Shown in pieces: positions 25,569 through 36,554 of a stretch of 64,000 nt of DNA. The position numbers and the translations under genes were made by a program. Position 1 is the stretch's first letter. The number at the start of each line of letters is the position of its first letter. The DNA is from Lysinibacillus fusiformis (GTDB taxonomy: Bacteria; Bacillota; Bacilli; Bacillales_A; Planococcaceae): the NCBI RefSeq assembly GCF_002845985.1, contig NZ_PDFK01000006.1, positions 62,001-126,000 on the forward strand, read 5' to 3'. A model generated the notes under the pieces. It worked only from the letters and a program-made list of their open reading frames with translations, searched no databases and was not told the origin of the DNA.

Positions 25569-26288
25569 ATGGGTCGTAAGTGGAACAACATTAAAGAAAA
25601 GAAAGCGTCTAAAGATCAAAGCACAAGCCGTATTAATGCAAAATTCGGGCGAGAAATTTATGTGGCAGCTAAATCAGGCGAACCAGATCCAGAGTCAAAC
25701 CGTGCACTTAAAGTAGTGCTCGAACGCGCGAAAACATACAGTGTTCCAAAACATATTATAGAAAAAGCCATCGATAAAGCAAAAGGTGGCGGCGATGAAA
25801 ACTTTGATGAATTACGTTATGAAGGCTTTGGACCAGCCGGCACAATGATTATTGTGGATGCTTTAACAAACAATGTGAATCGTACAGCATCAGATGTTCG
25901 TGCGGCATTTGGTAAAAATAACGGGAACATGGGTGTCAGTGGATCTGTCGCTTATATGTTCGATTCAACTGCAGTTATTGGCTTAGAAGGTAAAACGGCT
26001 GATGAAGTACTTGAAATTTTAATGGAAGCAGATCTTGATGCTCGCGATATTTTAGAAGAGGATGACGCGGTTATTATTTATGCGGAGCCAGATCAATTCT
26101 TTGCGACACAAGAAGCGTTAAAGGCTGCAGGGGTTGCAGAATTTACAGTAGCAGAGCTTTCTATGCTACCTCAAACAGAAGTTGCCTTAACTGGCGATGA
26201 TGTAGCTAAGTTTGAAAAACTAATCGATGCATTAGAAGATTTAGAGGATGTACAAAATGTCTTCCACAATGCAGATTTGGGCGAATAA
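25569..26288 (+). CDS. YebC/PmpR-family protein (YeeN-like)
   Basis: 239 residues: [44 protein letters not shown] is the hallmark N-terminus, and [40 protein letters not shown] the central block. The YebC family includes DNA-binding regulators (PmpR) and, more recently, ribosome-associated factors that help translation of proline-rich stretches. Which role applies is not visible. The start at 25569 gives the family MGRKW terminus. The 200 bases upstream hold no other feature I can name. Confidence 0.92.
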   Translation: MGRKWNNIKEKKASKDQSTSRINAKFGREIYVAAKSGEPDPESNRALKVVLERAKTYSVPKHIIEKAIDKAKGGGDENFDELRYEGFGPAGTMIIVDALTNNVNRTASDVRAAFGKNNGNMGVSGSVAYMFDSTAVIGLEGKTADEVLEILMEADLDARDILEEDDAVIIYAEPDQFFATQEALKAAGVAEFTVAELSMLPQTEVALTGDDVAKFEKLIDALEDLEDVQNVFHNADLGE

Positions 26289-26307
26289 ATCGATAAATGA
26301 AGTGAGT

Positions 26308-26337
26308 AAACCAGTAGCAAATTAGCTACTGGTTTTT
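26308..26337 (+). terminator. Terminator after the YebC-family gene
   Basis: AAACCAGTAGC pairs with GCTACTGGTTT around AAATTA and runs into five T. Confidence 0.92.
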
Positions 26338-26354
26338 AATTAGGGAGGAAAACG

Positions 26355-27650
26355 ATGCAGAGTATTTTAGCCATTAGTTTATTTTTAGTCACATTATTTT
26401 TTGTCATAGTACAACCACGTAAACTATCTATCGGCTGGTCAGCCTGTATAGGGGCGGCGATTGCCTTACTAATGGGTGTAGTTACCTGGCATGATGTGTT
26501 AGCAGTAACTGGAATTGTTTGGAATGCGACGTTATCATTTATTGGCATTATTTTAATTTCGCTAATCTTAGATGAAATTGGTTTTTTCGAATGGGCAGCT
26601 CTGCACATGGCACGACTTGCGAAGGGAAGCGGAATTCGGTTATTTGTTTATATTGCTTGCCTAGGGGCAGTTGTGTCGGCCCTATTTGCTAATGATGGAG
26701 CGGCTTTAATACTCACTCCCATTGTGTTAGCAATGGTAAGAAAACTGAATTTAACTGAAAAAATGATTTTTCCGTTTATCATGGCAAGTGGTTTTATAGC
26801 AGATACAACTTCCTTACCATTTGTAATAAGTAATTTAACTAATATTGTATCAGCTGATTTTTTTGAAATCGGCTTTATAGAGTATGCAATTCATATGGTT
26901 GTACCGAATTTCTTTTCTTTAGTGGCCAGTATTGTTGTACTGTATATTGTTTTTCGACGGTCCATTCCACAGCATTATTCTCTTGAGGCGGTTGAGCATC
27001 CAAAGCAGGCAATTCGAGATCCTCGCTTATTTTCGATAGCTTGGTATGTGATTGCCATCCTATTAGTAGGGTTCGTGGTCGGTGAAGTTCTACACATTCC
27101 TGTATCCTTCGTTTTATGCGGTGTTACTTCTATTTTCTTATCGCTTGCACAGCGTAGTAAGGTTGTAGATACGAAGAGGGTCATAAAAGGAGCGCCGTGG
27201 AATATAGTGTTCTTTTCCATTGGTATGTATGTGGTGGTCTATGGATTAAAAAATGTAGGGATGACAGGATTGCTAGCCAGTTTACTAGAGCAAGCGGTAC
27301 AGCATGGTTTTGTAGTGGCAACCATGACGATGGGATTTGTTGCGGCAATTTTGTCTGCAGTGATGAATAATTTACCTACTGTTATGATTGATGCCTTAGC
27401 CATTTCTGAAACAAGTGCAACTGGTATGATGAAGGAAGGGCTCATTTATGCAAATGTTATTGGCACAAATTTAGGTCCGAAAATGACACCGATTGGCTCA
27501 CTTGCGACATTATTATGGCTTCATATATTGGCTCAAAAGGGCATTAAAATTAGCTGGGGACAGTATTTTAGAATCGGCATCATTCTTACAATTCCAACAC
27601 TGCTCGCTACTTTACTAGCATTAGTTTTTTGGATAAGTATAATAGCATAG
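26355..27650 (+). CDS. arsB: ArsB-type arsenite efflux permease
   Basis: 431 residues with about twelve hydrophobic helices. It shows ArsB signatures of the ion transporter superfamily: [56 protein letters not shown] and [15 protein letters not shown]. ArsB exports arsenite or antimonite, alone or with an ArsA ATPase. No arsR or arsC gene is adjacent, unlike standard ars operons, so control is unclear. GGGAGG precedes the ATG. Confidence 0.88.
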   Translation: MQSILAISLFLVTLFFVIVQPRKLSIGWSACIGAAIALLMGVVTWHDVLAVTGIVWNATLSFIGIILISLILDEIGFFEWAALHMARLAKGSGIRLFVYIACLGAVVSALFANDGAALILTPIVLAMVRKLNLTEKMIFPFIMASGFIADTTSLPFVISNLTNIVSADFFEIGFIEYAIHMVVPNFFSLVASIVVLYIVFRRSIPQHYSLEAVEHPKQAIRDPRLFSIAWYVIAILLVGFVVGEVLHIPVSFVLCGVTSIFLSLAQRSKVVDTKRVIKGAPWNIVFFSIGMYVVVYGLKNVGMTGLLASLLEQAVQHGFVVATMTMGFVAAILSAVMNNLPTVMIDALAISETSATGMMKEGLIYANVIGTNLGPKMTPIGSLATLLWLHILAQKGIKISWGQYFRIGIILTIPTLLATLLALVFWISIIA

Positions 27651-27732
27651 TTATATTGTCGAAATAGTGAAATAAATAGTACAATAAGTAATAGTAAGAT
27701 ATTAATATATCAGCGTATTAAAGGAGGAAAGT

Positions 27733-29481
27733 ATGCGAGCGACAGGTAAATTAAGTAATAAAATTGTGCTAATGTCATTTGTTATGCTATTAGCTTTGTT
27801 AGCCTTTTTCATTGTAACAACGATATATACAGCGAAATCATCTGTTAATAAAACAATGGGAACACAGGCAGTTGCAGTTGCTGAGAATATTGCAAAACGT
27901 TTGAACGCAGATGAATATGAACAACTCTCACAGGACCCAAAGGAATCTGAATTATATTGGCAGCTAAGGCAAGAACTCAATGAATTGCGTGAAATAAATG
28001 GGGTTCTGTATGCCTATACTTTCGCAGTCCCAAAGGAAGATAAAAAGGTTCGATTTTTAGTGGATGGTATGCCAGTAGATGATCAAGAAAATGCTGGCGT
28101 TATAGGAGATGAATCTGCTTCCACCTATTATAAAGATTTAAAAAAGGTAATGGATACGGGGAACTACTACTCCGATATTTTACATAGCGATTTTGGCGAT
28201 TATTTATCAGGTACTGTGCCATTGAAAGATGCCTCAGGAAATATTGTTGCCTTTGTAGGGGTAGATATAGAGGCAACAGAGGTAAGTGGTGTGACAAATG
28301 CTGTGCTAACAGCCATTTTACCTGCTTTAATTGTCGTTATATTAGCTTTAATAGGACTTGTTATGTTTATTATGTATCGTTATATCAATCGAGCGTTGAA
28401 GCCTTTAACAAATTTAGGTGTTGCCGCACAAAACTTTGCACAAGGAGATATTGCTAAGGCATCTATGGCAGTAGAGGAAATTCAATTGACAGGAGAAAAT
28501 GAGATTACTATTTTTGCTCAATCCTTTAAGGAGTCTCTACAAAGATTAAAAGAAACATTCCACACGATTCAACAACGAACATTAGCTTTACAAAGTGTCG
28601 TTCAAAAGATTGATGAGACAACTCATCATGTGGAAACATCAAACGCTCAAATTGCGGATCGTATTATCGAAATTGCTGCGGGGAGTGAGCAGCAGCAGCA
28701 AAACAATCAAGAGGTTGTCTTAACGATGAACGAAATGTCGATTGGTATTCAACGTCTAGCTGATACTACGTCTGAAATTGCCGAGTCATCTTCAGCTATG
28801 ACGGGTCTAGTTGAAACAAGTGTTGGTCATTCACAAGAAGTTGTATCACAAATTCAAAATGTAGAAGCCTCCGTTTTACGTACAGCTAATCATGTCGAGG
28901 AGATGGGCGAGAAGTTCCGTTCTATTGAAGAGATGGTGACGATCATTACGAGTATTGCCGATCAAACAAACTTACTTGCTTTGAATGCGGCGATTGAAGC
29001 AGCGAGGGCTGGGGAAGCAGGTAAAGGATTTGCGGTTGTGGCGGACGAAGTACGTAAACTTGCAGAGATGTCTAAATCATCAGCTGACGAAATACACATG
29101 CATTTAGAAAGCTTTAAGAAAATAACAGATCGAGCATTGCAAGAGATGTCGAGCAGTACAGTAGACGTACAAGCAGGCAATAAAGCGGTGCAATATATTG
29201 GTGTAAGCTTAGAGCAAATATTGCAATCAGTCATTGAGGTAAATAACAAAATTCAAGATGATTCAGCTGTGATCGAGGAAATGTCAGCTGGCTCTGAGGA
29301 AATATTAGCTACTATAGAGCAAATGAATGATATTGCGAAGCATAGTGTGCTAGGAACAAAGGAAGTTGCAACTTCCTCTGACTTACAAGTAGCAATGGTT
29401 TCGGAATTAAATGAAGTTGTAACCATTTTAGATCAGACATCTAAAGAAGTTATCGATACGATTAATACATTCAAATTATGA
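27733..29481 (+). CDS. Methyl-accepting chemotaxis protein 1
   Basis: 582 residues: membrane helix (about 10-33), an extracellular sensor of about 160 residues, a second helix (about 190-215, [24 protein letters not shown]), HAMP, and a cytoplasmic signalling domain. The hairpin tip [47 protein letters not shown] is the CheA/CheW contact region. The sensor includes [13 protein letters not shown] features ([24 protein letters not shown]) suggesting a Cache-type fold. Ligand unknown. GGAGG precedes the ATG; a strong terminator follows. Confidence 0.93.
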   Translation: MRATGKLSNKIVLMSFVMLLALLAFFIVTTIYTAKSSVNKTMGTQAVAVAENIAKRLNADEYEQLSQDPKESELYWQLRQELNELREINGVLYAYTFAVPKEDKKVRFLVDGMPVDDQENAGVIGDESASTYYKDLKKVMDTGNYYSDILHSDFGDYLSGTVPLKDASGNIVAFVGVDIEATEVSGVTNAVLTAILPALIVVILALIGLVMFIMYRYINRALKPLTNLGVAAQNFAQGDIAKASMAVEEIQLTGENEITIFAQSFKESLQRLKETFHTIQQRTLALQSVVQKIDETTHHVETSNAQIADRIIEIAAGSEQQQQNNQEVVLTMNEMSIGIQRLADTTSEIAESSSAMTGLVETSVGHSQEVVSQIQNVEASVLRTANHVEEMGEKFRSIEEMVTIITSIADQTNLLALNAAIEAARAGEAGKGFAVVADEVRKLAEMSKSSADEIHMHLESFKKITDRALQEMSSSTVDVQAGNKAVQYIGVSLEQILQSVIEVNNKIQDDSAVIEEMSAGSEEILATIEQMNDIAKHSVLGTKEVATSSDLQVAMVSELNEVVTILDQTSKEVIDTINTFKL

Positions 29482-29489
29482 TGACCTTG

Positions 29490-29535
29490 AAACTATTTTT
29501 CTATAAGCATAGGTCTTGTAGAAAAATAGTTTTTT
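29490..29535 (+). terminator. Terminator after chemoreceptor 1
   Basis: AAACTATTTTTCTA pairs with TAGAAAAATAGTTT, followed by T. Confidence 0.9.
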
Positions 29536-29680
29536 AATAGGAGATAGTAGTGTGTAAATGTCTAAATAAACCATATTAAGGGAAATTAGAAAATAATTTG
29601 TGTTTTACCCATTGTGAAAACTTTCAAACCATAACATAATATAAAGTAATATTTGTTGAACGAAATAGGGGGGCTAAAGT

Positions 29681-31423
29681 ATGAGGTTTTTACGTTCAAT
29701 ACAGGGGAAATTGATTATTATTTCATTAGCAATACTGATTATTCCAAGTTTAATAATTGGTATAGTTAGCTACGGTAAGGCTAAGAATGGCATGGAGGAA
29801 ATTGGTGAGCAAGTACTTTACAATAGCGTAGAATCAGCTTTGCAAATAATTGAGCTTGCCAATGAGAGTGTTGAAAAAGGTGACATTCCTTTAGAAGTTG
29901 CACAGGAGCGAGTACGTGAGGCGTTTCTTGGACCTAAAGATAGCGAAGGGAAACGCCCTATTAATTATCCTGGTGATTTAGGAGAATATGGCTATATTTA
30001 TGTATTGGATGATAAGGGGACATTAACAACACATCCAACGCGAGAAGGGGATAATCTTTGGAATGACCAGGATAGTAGCGGAAATTATTTTATTCGGGAA
30101 GTGACTGAAAAAGCTCTTGCTGGTGGTGGTTTTACAGTATATGAATTTGAGCTACCAGGTCAGGATGTCTTAGCAGATAAAATTATTTATTCGGAGAAAG
30201 ATCCACATTGGGGATGGGTAATCGCATCAGGTACATATATGCAAGATTTTAACGAAGGGGCAAATTCTTTATTGTTAGTGATTGGTGTGACATTAGTGGG
30301 TGCGATTATTATCGGGACAATCGTAGTCATTTTAGTATCTAGACATCTGGCATTACCAGTTAAAAAATTATCGATGCGTGTGCGAGAAGTAGCGCAAGGG
30401 AATTTAACTGTAGAGATTGAGCATTTACAGCGTTCAGATGAAATTGGACAATTAAATGAGGGCTTTAATGAAATGGTAAATCAACTCAAAACGCTTATTT
30501 CAGATGTGGAGGAAGCGATTGTAGAAATACAATCGACATCAGCGAACCTAACAGCAGTGGCTGAAGAGACGGATGCCTATGGTGACGAAATCGTCAAAGC
30601 CATCAATGAAGTATCTAAAGGTGCAGTCAAGCAAGCATCAGATGCGGAGGATACAAATCGAACAGCTATTGAGTTTGCTCAGCAAATTGAAGGATTGCAC
30701 GATAAAAATGATTTAATGTTGGATGCATCACAGCATATGAAAAAATCAAATGAAGAAGGTCTCGTTAATCTAGATAGTTTAAAAGAGACATCACAGGAAT
30801 CTTTCTATATTATTCAGAACATTCAATCTGTTTTTGGCAGTTTAATAGTCAAAGTGCATGAAATTGAAGGTATTGTAGAGACAATTACGCAAATTTCCGA
30901 CCAAACAAACCTACTGGCTCTTAATGCCTCTATTGAAGCCGCAAGAGCGGGAGAACATGGTAAAGGATTTGCAGTTGTTGCAGAAGAAGTACGTAAGCTT
31001 GCGGATCAAACATCAGTCGCGACAGAGCTCGTCCGCACCACTATAAAGGGGATTGAAAGTGAAACGAAGTTAGTCAATGATGAGATGCAGAAAACGCATG
31101 CTATTGTGCATCAGCAAAATGATTCGGTTCAGGTGACAGCGTTATCTTTTAAAGAAATTAAATTGGCTGTTGAAAAAATAATAGCCATTATAGGAGATAT
31201 GGCAGAGGGTGTAGAATATTTAAATAGCTCCAAGAATGTTATTATGCAGTCGATTGAAAGCATTGCAATGATTAGTGAAAAGAATGCTGCTGCATCTGAA
31301 GAGGTAACAGCGTCTGTAGATGAGCAGCAACGAGCAATCCAGCTTGTTAGTGAGTCTTCCAATGATCTAACTGATGAAATATCAGCCTTACAGGAGTCTA
31401 TTAAACGCTTTATATTGAGATAA
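29681..31423 (+). CDS. Methyl-accepting chemotaxis protein 2 (single Cache sensor)
   Basis: 580 residues: membrane helix (about 10-31), an sCache_2-like extracellular sensor (about 40-190, with [27 protein letters not shown] and [14 protein letters not shown]), a second helix (about 197-222), HAMP and the methyl-accepting domain with [45 protein letters not shown]. sCache_2 domains bind small organic acids in characterised receptors; the ligand here is unknown. It is not a close duplicate of the preceding receptor. Confidence 0.93.
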   Translation: MRFLRSIQGKLIIISLAILIIPSLIIGIVSYGKAKNGMEEIGEQVLYNSVESALQIIELANESVEKGDIPLEVAQERVREAFLGPKDSEGKRPINYPGDLGEYGYIYVLDDKGTLTTHPTREGDNLWNDQDSSGNYFIREVTEKALAGGGFTVYEFELPGQDVLADKIIYSEKDPHWGWVIASGTYMQDFNEGANSLLLVIGVTLVGAIIIGTIVVILVSRHLALPVKKLSMRVREVAQGNLTVEIEHLQRSDEIGQLNEGFNEMVNQLKTLISDVEEAIVEIQSTSANLTAVAEETDAYGDEIVKAINEVSKGAVKQASDAEDTNRTAIEFAQQIEGLHDKNDLMLDASQHMKKSNEEGLVNLDSLKETSQESFYIIQNIQSVFGSLIVKVHEIEGIVETITQISDQTNLLALNASIEAARAGEHGKGFAVVAEEVRKLADQTSVATELVRTTIKGIESETKLVNDEMQKTHAIVHQQNDSVQVTALSFKEIKLAVEKIIAIIGDMAEGVEYLNSSKNVIMQSIESIAMISEKNAAASEEVTASVDEQQRAIQLVSESSNDLTDEISALQESIKRFILR

Positions 31424-31430
31424 TTATGCA

Positions 31431-31453
31431 GGATGCTTGGTCAACAAGCATCC
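31431..31453 (+). terminator. Hairpin after chemoreceptor 2, without T tract
   Basis: GGATGCTTG-GTCAA-CAAGCATCC. The identical 23-base hairpin recurs at 31966-31988 beyond the repeat, there with a T tract. Confidence 0.7.
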
Positions 31454-31965
31454 CATGTTGTTGAAAAAAGGTAATGTCAACGGCATAATAAGCAATTTTG
31501 TAAGGCGAGGGGGTGATTTCCGTTCCGCCAGCGTCCTTTCCAGGGGGCGTCTGATGAGCCGCTTCACTCACTGCGTTCGCTCCAGGGTCTCCTCTGTGAC
31601 GCTAAATCCCCTAGGAGTGACGCTGGCTCCACTCCAATCAGCCATTCTGCAAAAGTGTCTTTTCCTGAACAAAATAGCCCATTATTTATATTATAAGAGA
31701 GGATAGCCTCTTACTTTCAATGTGGAGAAGTGATGTGTGACAACACCCCTCCATAAAAGAGTAGTGAATACCTTCACTTTTTTATGGATTGGAGTGGAAG
31801 GCTACTTGACTCCCGTGGGATAGCGAGACAGGCGAGCCTCTAAACGGAGTGGTAGCGGAGGAAGCGGCTCGGCGCTCGCCCACAGGAAAGCAAGTAGCCT
31901 GCAACGGAGATCCTTTTTCACCTTTCACATAAATTCTATGGATGGTTTTGTTTTTCAACACTATG
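31454..31965. repeat. Composite hairpin repeat, copy 2 (module B +, module A -)
   Basis: Module B (about 31513-31652, + strand) has arms GCCAGCGTC (31527-31535) and GACGCTGGC (31619-31627), perfectly complementary. Module A (about 31785-31912, - strand) has arms GGCTACTTG (31800-31808) and CAAGTAGCC (31891-31899). The ends read CATGTTGTTGAAAAA on the left and TTTTTCAACACTATG on the right, imperfect terminal inverted repeats. The order is the reverse complement of copies 1 and 3. The 23-base terminator hairpin is present on both sides. Confidence 0.88.
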
Positions 31966-31998
31966 GGATGCTTGGTCAACAAGCATCCTTTTTTCTTT
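31966..31998 (+). terminator. Complete terminator right of repeat copy 2
   Basis: GGATGCTTG-GTCAA-CAAGCATCC followed by TTTTTTCTTT. This is probably the original terminator of the chemoreceptor gene, now separated from it by the repeat. Confidence 0.85.
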
Positions 31999-32033
31999 AG
32001 CTGCGTTAATAAAAGGTAAAGGAGGGGTGATTT

Positions 32034-32609
32034 GTGAAAAAATGGGTAATTGGAGGAAGTGTACTTCTAGTAAGCATTGGAATGGTTCTTTATATTTGGT
32101 TGGGAAAACAAATAGAGCAGGGTGTTGAACCAAGTGCAAAAGGCTCTGCTGACTATATGATTATACTAGGGGCAAAAGTAAAGGCGGGTGGTGTACCATC
32201 ACTTTCATTAAAGAGTAGATTAGAGGTGGCAGTTCCATACTTAACAAAATACCCTCATGTTAAGGTCATTGTGTCAGGGGGGCAAGGACCTGATGAAGAT
32301 CAAACAGAGGCATCTGTTATGCAAGAATATTTAGAACAGAACGGTATCAAGGCTACAAGGATTATCGTCGAGGACAAGTCTACGTCCACTTATGAAAATT
32401 TAGTATTTTCCAAAGAACTATTACCGAAAGATACAAAGAAAATCACCATCGTTTCAAATGACTTTCATTTGAAACGCGCCAAGTATTTAGCAGAAACTTT
32501 AGATTTCGAAGTGGATGTCGTCGCAGCCGAAACACCAAAGTCAGTAGAAGCTAAACTAAGATTGAGAGAAAGAGCCGCTTTATTAAAAACGTATATTGTT
32601 GGCTATTAA
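32034..32609 (+). CDS. YdcF/DUF218-family protein
   Basis: 191 residues: one N-terminal membrane helix (about 3-23) then a DUF218 domain with DYMIILGAKVKAGGVPSLSLKSRLEVAVPYL, VIVSGGQGPDEDQTEASVMQEYL, STSTYENLVFSKELL and IVSNDFHLKRAKYLAE. The family (YdcF, SanA, ElyC) is tied to envelope functions such as vancomycin tolerance or polyprenyl-phosphate handling. The mature domain should face outside. A GTG start follows GGAGG by 8 bases. Confidence 0.87.
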   Translation: MKKWVIGGSVLLVSIGMVLYIWLGKQIEQGVEPSAKGSADYMIILGAKVKAGGVPSLSLKSRLEVAVPYLTKYPHVKVIVSGGQGPDEDQTEASVMQEYLEQNGIKATRIIVEDKSTSTYENLVFSKELLPKDTKKITIVSNDFHLKRAKYLAETLDFEVDVVAAETPKSVEAKLRLRERAALLKTYIVGY

Positions 32610-32751
32610 AGTACTTTCATTGAGGCGTAATCATTTCTAGTGCTTTCTCGTAAAAAACACCACTACAAAAATAGATAATTGTTTCTTAATAGGTTCCATT
32701 TGGCATATAATAGAAATATCACGGGGTATAGGACAGAAAGAGGGGACTTCA

Positions 32752-34449
32752 ATGACAACGTTTAAAGATTATCAGTATAGCCGTCCAAATGTGGCAGCGA
32801 TGAAAGAACAGCAATTAGCACTTATCGAGCAATTTAAACATGCACAATCAATAGATGAGCAAAGTGGTGTAATTGAGAAGCTAAATGCCATCAGTAATGA
32901 CTTTGCGACAATGGCTAACTTAGTATACATTCGCGCTTCAATCGATACGAATGATGAATTTTATCAAGCAGAACGCGATTATTTCGATGAAGTAGGCCCA
33001 GAGCTAGAAGAAGTAACGACTGAATATTATAAAGCATTAATTGATTCACCATTCCGTGAGCAATTAGAAGAGAAGTGGGGTCAACAATTATTTGACCTTG
33101 CAAGCTATCAAATTAAGGGTTTTTCACCAGCAGTTATTGATTTAATGCAAAAAGAAAACAAGCTTGTTTCTGAGTATAATAAGCTTGTAGCTTCTGCACA
33201 AATTGACTTTAATGGGGAGACATTAACACTTGCTCAGCTTGGTCCGTTTGCAGAATCAACTGATCGAGAAACACGTAAGGCAGCAACTGATGCCCGTTTC
33301 GGTTTCTTTGCGAAGCATGAAGATGATTTCGATCGTTTATATGATGAGCTTGTAAAAGTACGTCATGAAATTGCGATTAAACTAGGCTATAACAACTATG
33401 TTGAGCTAGGATATGTTCGTATGAATCGTATTGATTATAATGCGGAAATGGTTCAAAAATTCCGTGATCAGGTTCGTGATTTAATTGTACCTGTGGCAAC
33501 GAAGCTATATGAGCGTCAGGCAAAGCGTATTGGAATTGAAGATTTTAAATTCTATGATGAAGCATTCAACTTCTTATCAGGTAATGCTGCTCCAAAAGGA
33601 GATCCAGAGTGGATCGTGGCGAATGGTAAGAAAATGTATGAGGAATTATCACCTGAAACAGGAGAATTCTTCAATTTCATGATTGACCATGACTTAATGG
33701 ACCTAGTAGCGAAGAAAGGGAAAGAGAGTGGTGGTTATTGTACATTTATTGAAAACTATCATTCTCCATTTATTTTCTCGAATTTTAACGGTACGTCAGG
33801 TGATATCGATGTATTAACACATGAAGCAGGACATGCCTTCCAAGTTTATTCAAGCCGTAACATTGGCATTCCTGAGTATCTATGGCCGACCTATGAATCT
33901 TGTGAAATTCATTCGATGAGTATGGAATTCTTCACATGGCCTTGGATGGAGTTGTTCTTTAAAGAGGATACAGAGAAATATAAATTTACGCATTTAAGTA
34001 GTGGTCTTTTATTCTTACCATATGGTGTTGCAGTAGATGAGTTCCAACATGTTATTTATGAAAATCCAACAATGACGCCGGCTGAACGTAAAGCAGCATG
34101 GAAAAAAATTGAGGAAACATATTTACCACACCGCGACTATGATCATAACAGCTACCTAGAGGCTGGAGGCATATGGCAACGTCAGGGCCATATTTATGCA
34201 AGTCCATTTTATTATATTGATTACACGTTAGCCCAAATTTGTGCATTCCAGTTCTGGAAACGCTCACGTGAAGAATTTGAATCGGCTTGGAAAGACTATA
34301 TTCATCTATGTGGCTTAGGTGGTTCTATGTCCTTTACAAAGCTGGTAAAAGAGGCAGGTTTAATTTCACCATTTGAAGATGGCTGTGTTGAATCGGTTAT
34401 CGGGGAAATTGAGGAATACTTAAATTCAGTAGACGATTCTTCACTATAA
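32752..34449 (+). CDS. M3-family oligoendopeptidase
   Basis: 565 residues, the usual size for a PepF/M3B peptidase. The zinc motif LTHEAGHAFQVY (His357, Glu358, His361) and the third-ligand region YESCEIHSMSMEFFTWPWMELFF are complete. The C-terminus has YIDYTLAQICAFQFWKRS. It is cytosolic with no signal peptide and would cut short peptides during protein turnover or peptide use. AGAGGGG precedes the ATG. Single gene with its own terminator. Confidence 0.92.
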   Translation: MTTFKDYQYSRPNVAAMKEQQLALIEQFKHAQSIDEQSGVIEKLNAISNDFATMANLVYIRASIDTNDEFYQAERDYFDEVGPELEEVTTEYYKALIDSPFREQLEEKWGQQLFDLASYQIKGFSPAVIDLMQKENKLVSEYNKLVASAQIDFNGETLTLAQLGPFAESTDRETRKAATDARFGFFAKHEDDFDRLYDELVKVRHEIAIKLGYNNYVELGYVRMNRIDYNAEMVQKFRDQVRDLIVPVATKLYERQAKRIGIEDFKFYDEAFNFLSGNAAPKGDPEWIVANGKKMYEELSPETGEFFNFMIDHDLMDLVAKKGKESGGYCTFIENYHSPFIFSNFNGTSGDIDVLTHEAGHAFQVYSSRNIGIPEYLWPTYESCEIHSMSMEFFTWPWMELFFKEDTEKYKFTHLSSGLLFLPYGVAVDEFQHVIYENPTMTPAERKAAWKKIEETYLPHRDYDHNSYLEAGGIWQRQGHIYASPFYYIDYTLAQICAFQFWKRSREEFESAWKDYIHLCGLGGSMSFTKLVKEAGLISPFEDGCVESVIGEIEEYLNSVDDSSL

Positions 34450-34459
34450 TTGATTACGT

Positions 34460-34508
34460 AAATTCGCTACACTTCCATGCTAAGCGTTGTGGAAGTGAGC
34501 GAATTTTT
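34460..34508 (+). terminator. Terminator after the oligoendopeptidase gene
   Basis: AAATTCGCT-a-CACTTCCA pairs with TGGAAGTG-a-GCGAATTT around a 12-base loop and ends in a T tract. Confidence 0.9.
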
Positions 34509-34691
34509 TAGTTTGTCAAAGTTGATTTTTCAAGCAAATTCGAAAAATCTGGACGCATTGCTTAGCTGTGCGCATGTAGCAATGTCGTCCAGTAGTATCA
34601 TTGATTTTGTTTAAAAATACTAGGATACTTGCGAAATGGGTAATATATCAGTAGTATTTTCAGTAACTGTGAAAAAAGGAAGTGAATAAAA

Positions 34692-35783
34692 GTGACGAGG
34701 AAAGTTTGGTTTCAAGTAGGTGTAGGGATATTAATTACACTACTAATCATTAAATATTTTATAGAGATTCATTGGATTTTTTCACCATTAGTCATCATAT
34801 TAAAAGCTATTTTTGTCCCTTTACTACTTGGCGGTGTCCTCTATTATGTGACAGAACCGATCCAGAGATTTTTAGAAAAACGTAGATTTCCTAGATGGGG
34901 AAGTATTTTGACGATTGTATTTGGGCTAATAGCCATTGTAGGGATTTTTGGTTGGATTATTGGTAATCCGATTGCTGAGCAGATCAATAAATTAGTGAAG
35001 AATGCCCCTATGATTAGTACAAGCATTAGCACAAGCATTCAGCAACTAACAGACTATGTAACGCAAAATAAAGATAACTTCCCACAGCAATTAAATGATG
35101 TTATTGAAAAAATGGCGAATTCAGTACAAGATGTTGCAGTAGTGGCGAGTAAAGGATTTATGTCTTTTTTACAATCCATAGTGTCCGTATCGTTATTAGC
35201 TATATTAATTCCGTTTTTCTTTATTTTTATGCTGAAGGATCATGAGAAATTTGCACCATCCATCTATAAGTATTTCAGTGGTGAACGTCAGCAATGGGTA
35301 AAGAAAACGTTAAGTGAAATTGATGATGTATTACGTACTTATATTCAGGGCCAACTGCAAATTAGTTTTTTATTAGCACTTATTATGTATGTCGGCTATT
35401 TAATTATTGGATTAGACTATTCGTTGCTGCTAGTAATCTTCGCGTTCTTTATGAACATGATTCCATTTATCGGACCTTGGATCGCCTTTGCGCCAGCGCT
35501 GATCGTAGCAGTTATTCAGGATCCTATTTTAGTTGTGTGGGTATCCGTTGTGACGCTTGTTGCTCAGCAAATTGATAGCAACTTTATCACACCTAATGTT
35601 ATGGGGAAATCCCTTGATATCCATCCACTAACCGTGATTACAATTATTCTAGCAGCAGGTAATATAGCAGGTTTTATTGGAATTATTATCGCTGTACCAT
35701 TTTATGCAGTATTAAAGGTTATCGTATCCAATATTTATGATCAACGTAATGCGATTAAGAAAAAAGCGACGAAGTCAGTATAG
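34692..35783 (+). CDS. AI-2E/PerM-family transporter 2
   Basis: 363 residues with about eight hydrophobic helices. N-terminal pairs include VGVGILITLLIIKYFIEIHW and ILKAIFVPLLLGGVLYYVTEPI. A soluble segment rich in helices follows (about 100-155). The C-terminal bundle has FAFFMNMIPFIGPWIAFAPALIVAVIQDPI and FITPNVMGKSLDIHPLTVITIILAAGNIAGFIGIIIAVP, the family signature. Substrate unknown. GTG start with AAGGAAGTGA upstream. It ends 11 bases before the Nudix gene, so the two are probably one operon. Confidence 0.87.
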   Translation: MTRKVWFQVGVGILITLLIIKYFIEIHWIFSPLVIILKAIFVPLLLGGVLYYVTEPIQRFLEKRRFPRWGSILTIVFGLIAIVGIFGWIIGNPIAEQINKLVKNAPMISTSISTSIQQLTDYVTQNKDNFPQQLNDVIEKMANSVQDVAVVASKGFMSFLQSIVSVSLLAILIPFFFIFMLKDHEKFAPSIYKYFSGERQQWVKKTLSEIDDVLRTYIQGQLQISFLLALIMYVGYLIIGLDYSLLLVIFAFFMNMIPFIGPWIAFAPALIVAVIQDPILVVWVSVVTLVAQQIDSNFITPNVMGKSLDIHPLTVITIILAAGNIAGFIGIIIAVPFYAVLKVIVSNIYDQRNAIKKKATKSV

Positions 35784-35794
35784 GAGTCGAAACA

Positions 35795-36418
35795 ATGGAA
35801 CAAGAAATTGTAAAGGTATTTAATGAGCAGCATGAGCAAATAGGGACAGCTACGAGAGCAGAAGTACATGAAAAAGGGCTTTGGCATGAGACTTTTCATT
35901 GCTGGCTTGTCAATGAAGACTATATTTATTTTCAAATACGTAGCTCACAGAAAAAGGATTATCCAGGCTTACTCGATATTACAGCAGCAGGACATCTTTT
36001 AGCGATTGAGACTGTGGAGTCAGGTATCAGAGAAGTAAAAGAAGAATTAGGCCTCCAGATAGATGTCCATGAAGTTGTCAAAATGGGCATGACCTCTTGT
36101 AGTATCGTTTCCGAAAATATGATTGACAATGAATTTTGCCATGTCTACATATACCCTTTCGAGCACGATTGGGATTCCTTTGATTTACAGTACGAGGAAG
36201 TATCAGGTGTAGTGAGAGCAAGGCTAAATGAGGCTGAGGCTTTCTTCTTGGGAGAAACAACAACACTTAATATTGAAGGGTACGAGTATTTCCCTGATGG
36301 TCAACGAGTGAAAATTGTCAGACCAGTTGGCACCACGCAATTTGTTCCTTATCGAGAATTGTATGTAGCACAAGTGATAAAATTTACACGCGAAAAGATA
36401 TTTAATCAAACATCATAA
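35795..36418 (+). CDS. Nudix hydrolase (YfcD/IPP-isomerase-like subgroup)
   Basis: 207 residues. The complete Nudix box GHLLAIETVESGIREVKEELGL (GX5EX7REUXEEXGU) follows the HETFHCWLVNEDYIYFQIRS strand typical of the IDI-like subgroup. These enzymes hydrolyse nucleoside or other diphosphates linked to another moiety; the true substrate is not visible. The AI-2E transporter gene is immediately upstream. Confidence 0.9.
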   Translation: MEQEIVKVFNEQHEQIGTATRAEVHEKGLWHETFHCWLVNEDYIYFQIRSSQKKDYPGLLDITAAGHLLAIETVESGIREVKEELGLQIDVHEVVKMGMTSCSIVSENMIDNEFCHVYIYPFEHDWDSFDLQYEEVSGVVRARLNEAEAFFLGETTTLNIEGYEYFPDGQRVKIVRPVGTTQFVPYRELYVAQVIKFTREKIFNQTS

Positions 36419-36423
36419 GAGGG

Positions 36424-36465
36424 AAAGTAGGACAAGCTATCAATGTAAGCTTGTCCTACTTTTTG
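36424..36465 (+). terminator. Terminator after the Nudix gene
   Basis: AAAGTAGGACAAGCT pairs perfectly with AGCTTGTCCTACTTT, then TT. Confidence 0.92.
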
Positions 36466-36554
36466 GGCAAAAATGATTTAGAAACTACACGATATAACAG
36501 TAAAAAATACGTTATACTGTAAGATAGATTGTAAAGAAAAGGAGCATTTTTAAT

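Noticed and set aside
26355-27650. Complete arsenic-resistance operon
   Set aside because: Only the permease is present; no arsR, arsC or arsA gene or ArsR-type operator was seen nearby.
31437-31706. 89-residue open frame in repeat copy 2
   Set aside because: It consists of the module B hairpin read as protein; the equivalent stretches in copies 1 and 3 are not open in a consistent frame.
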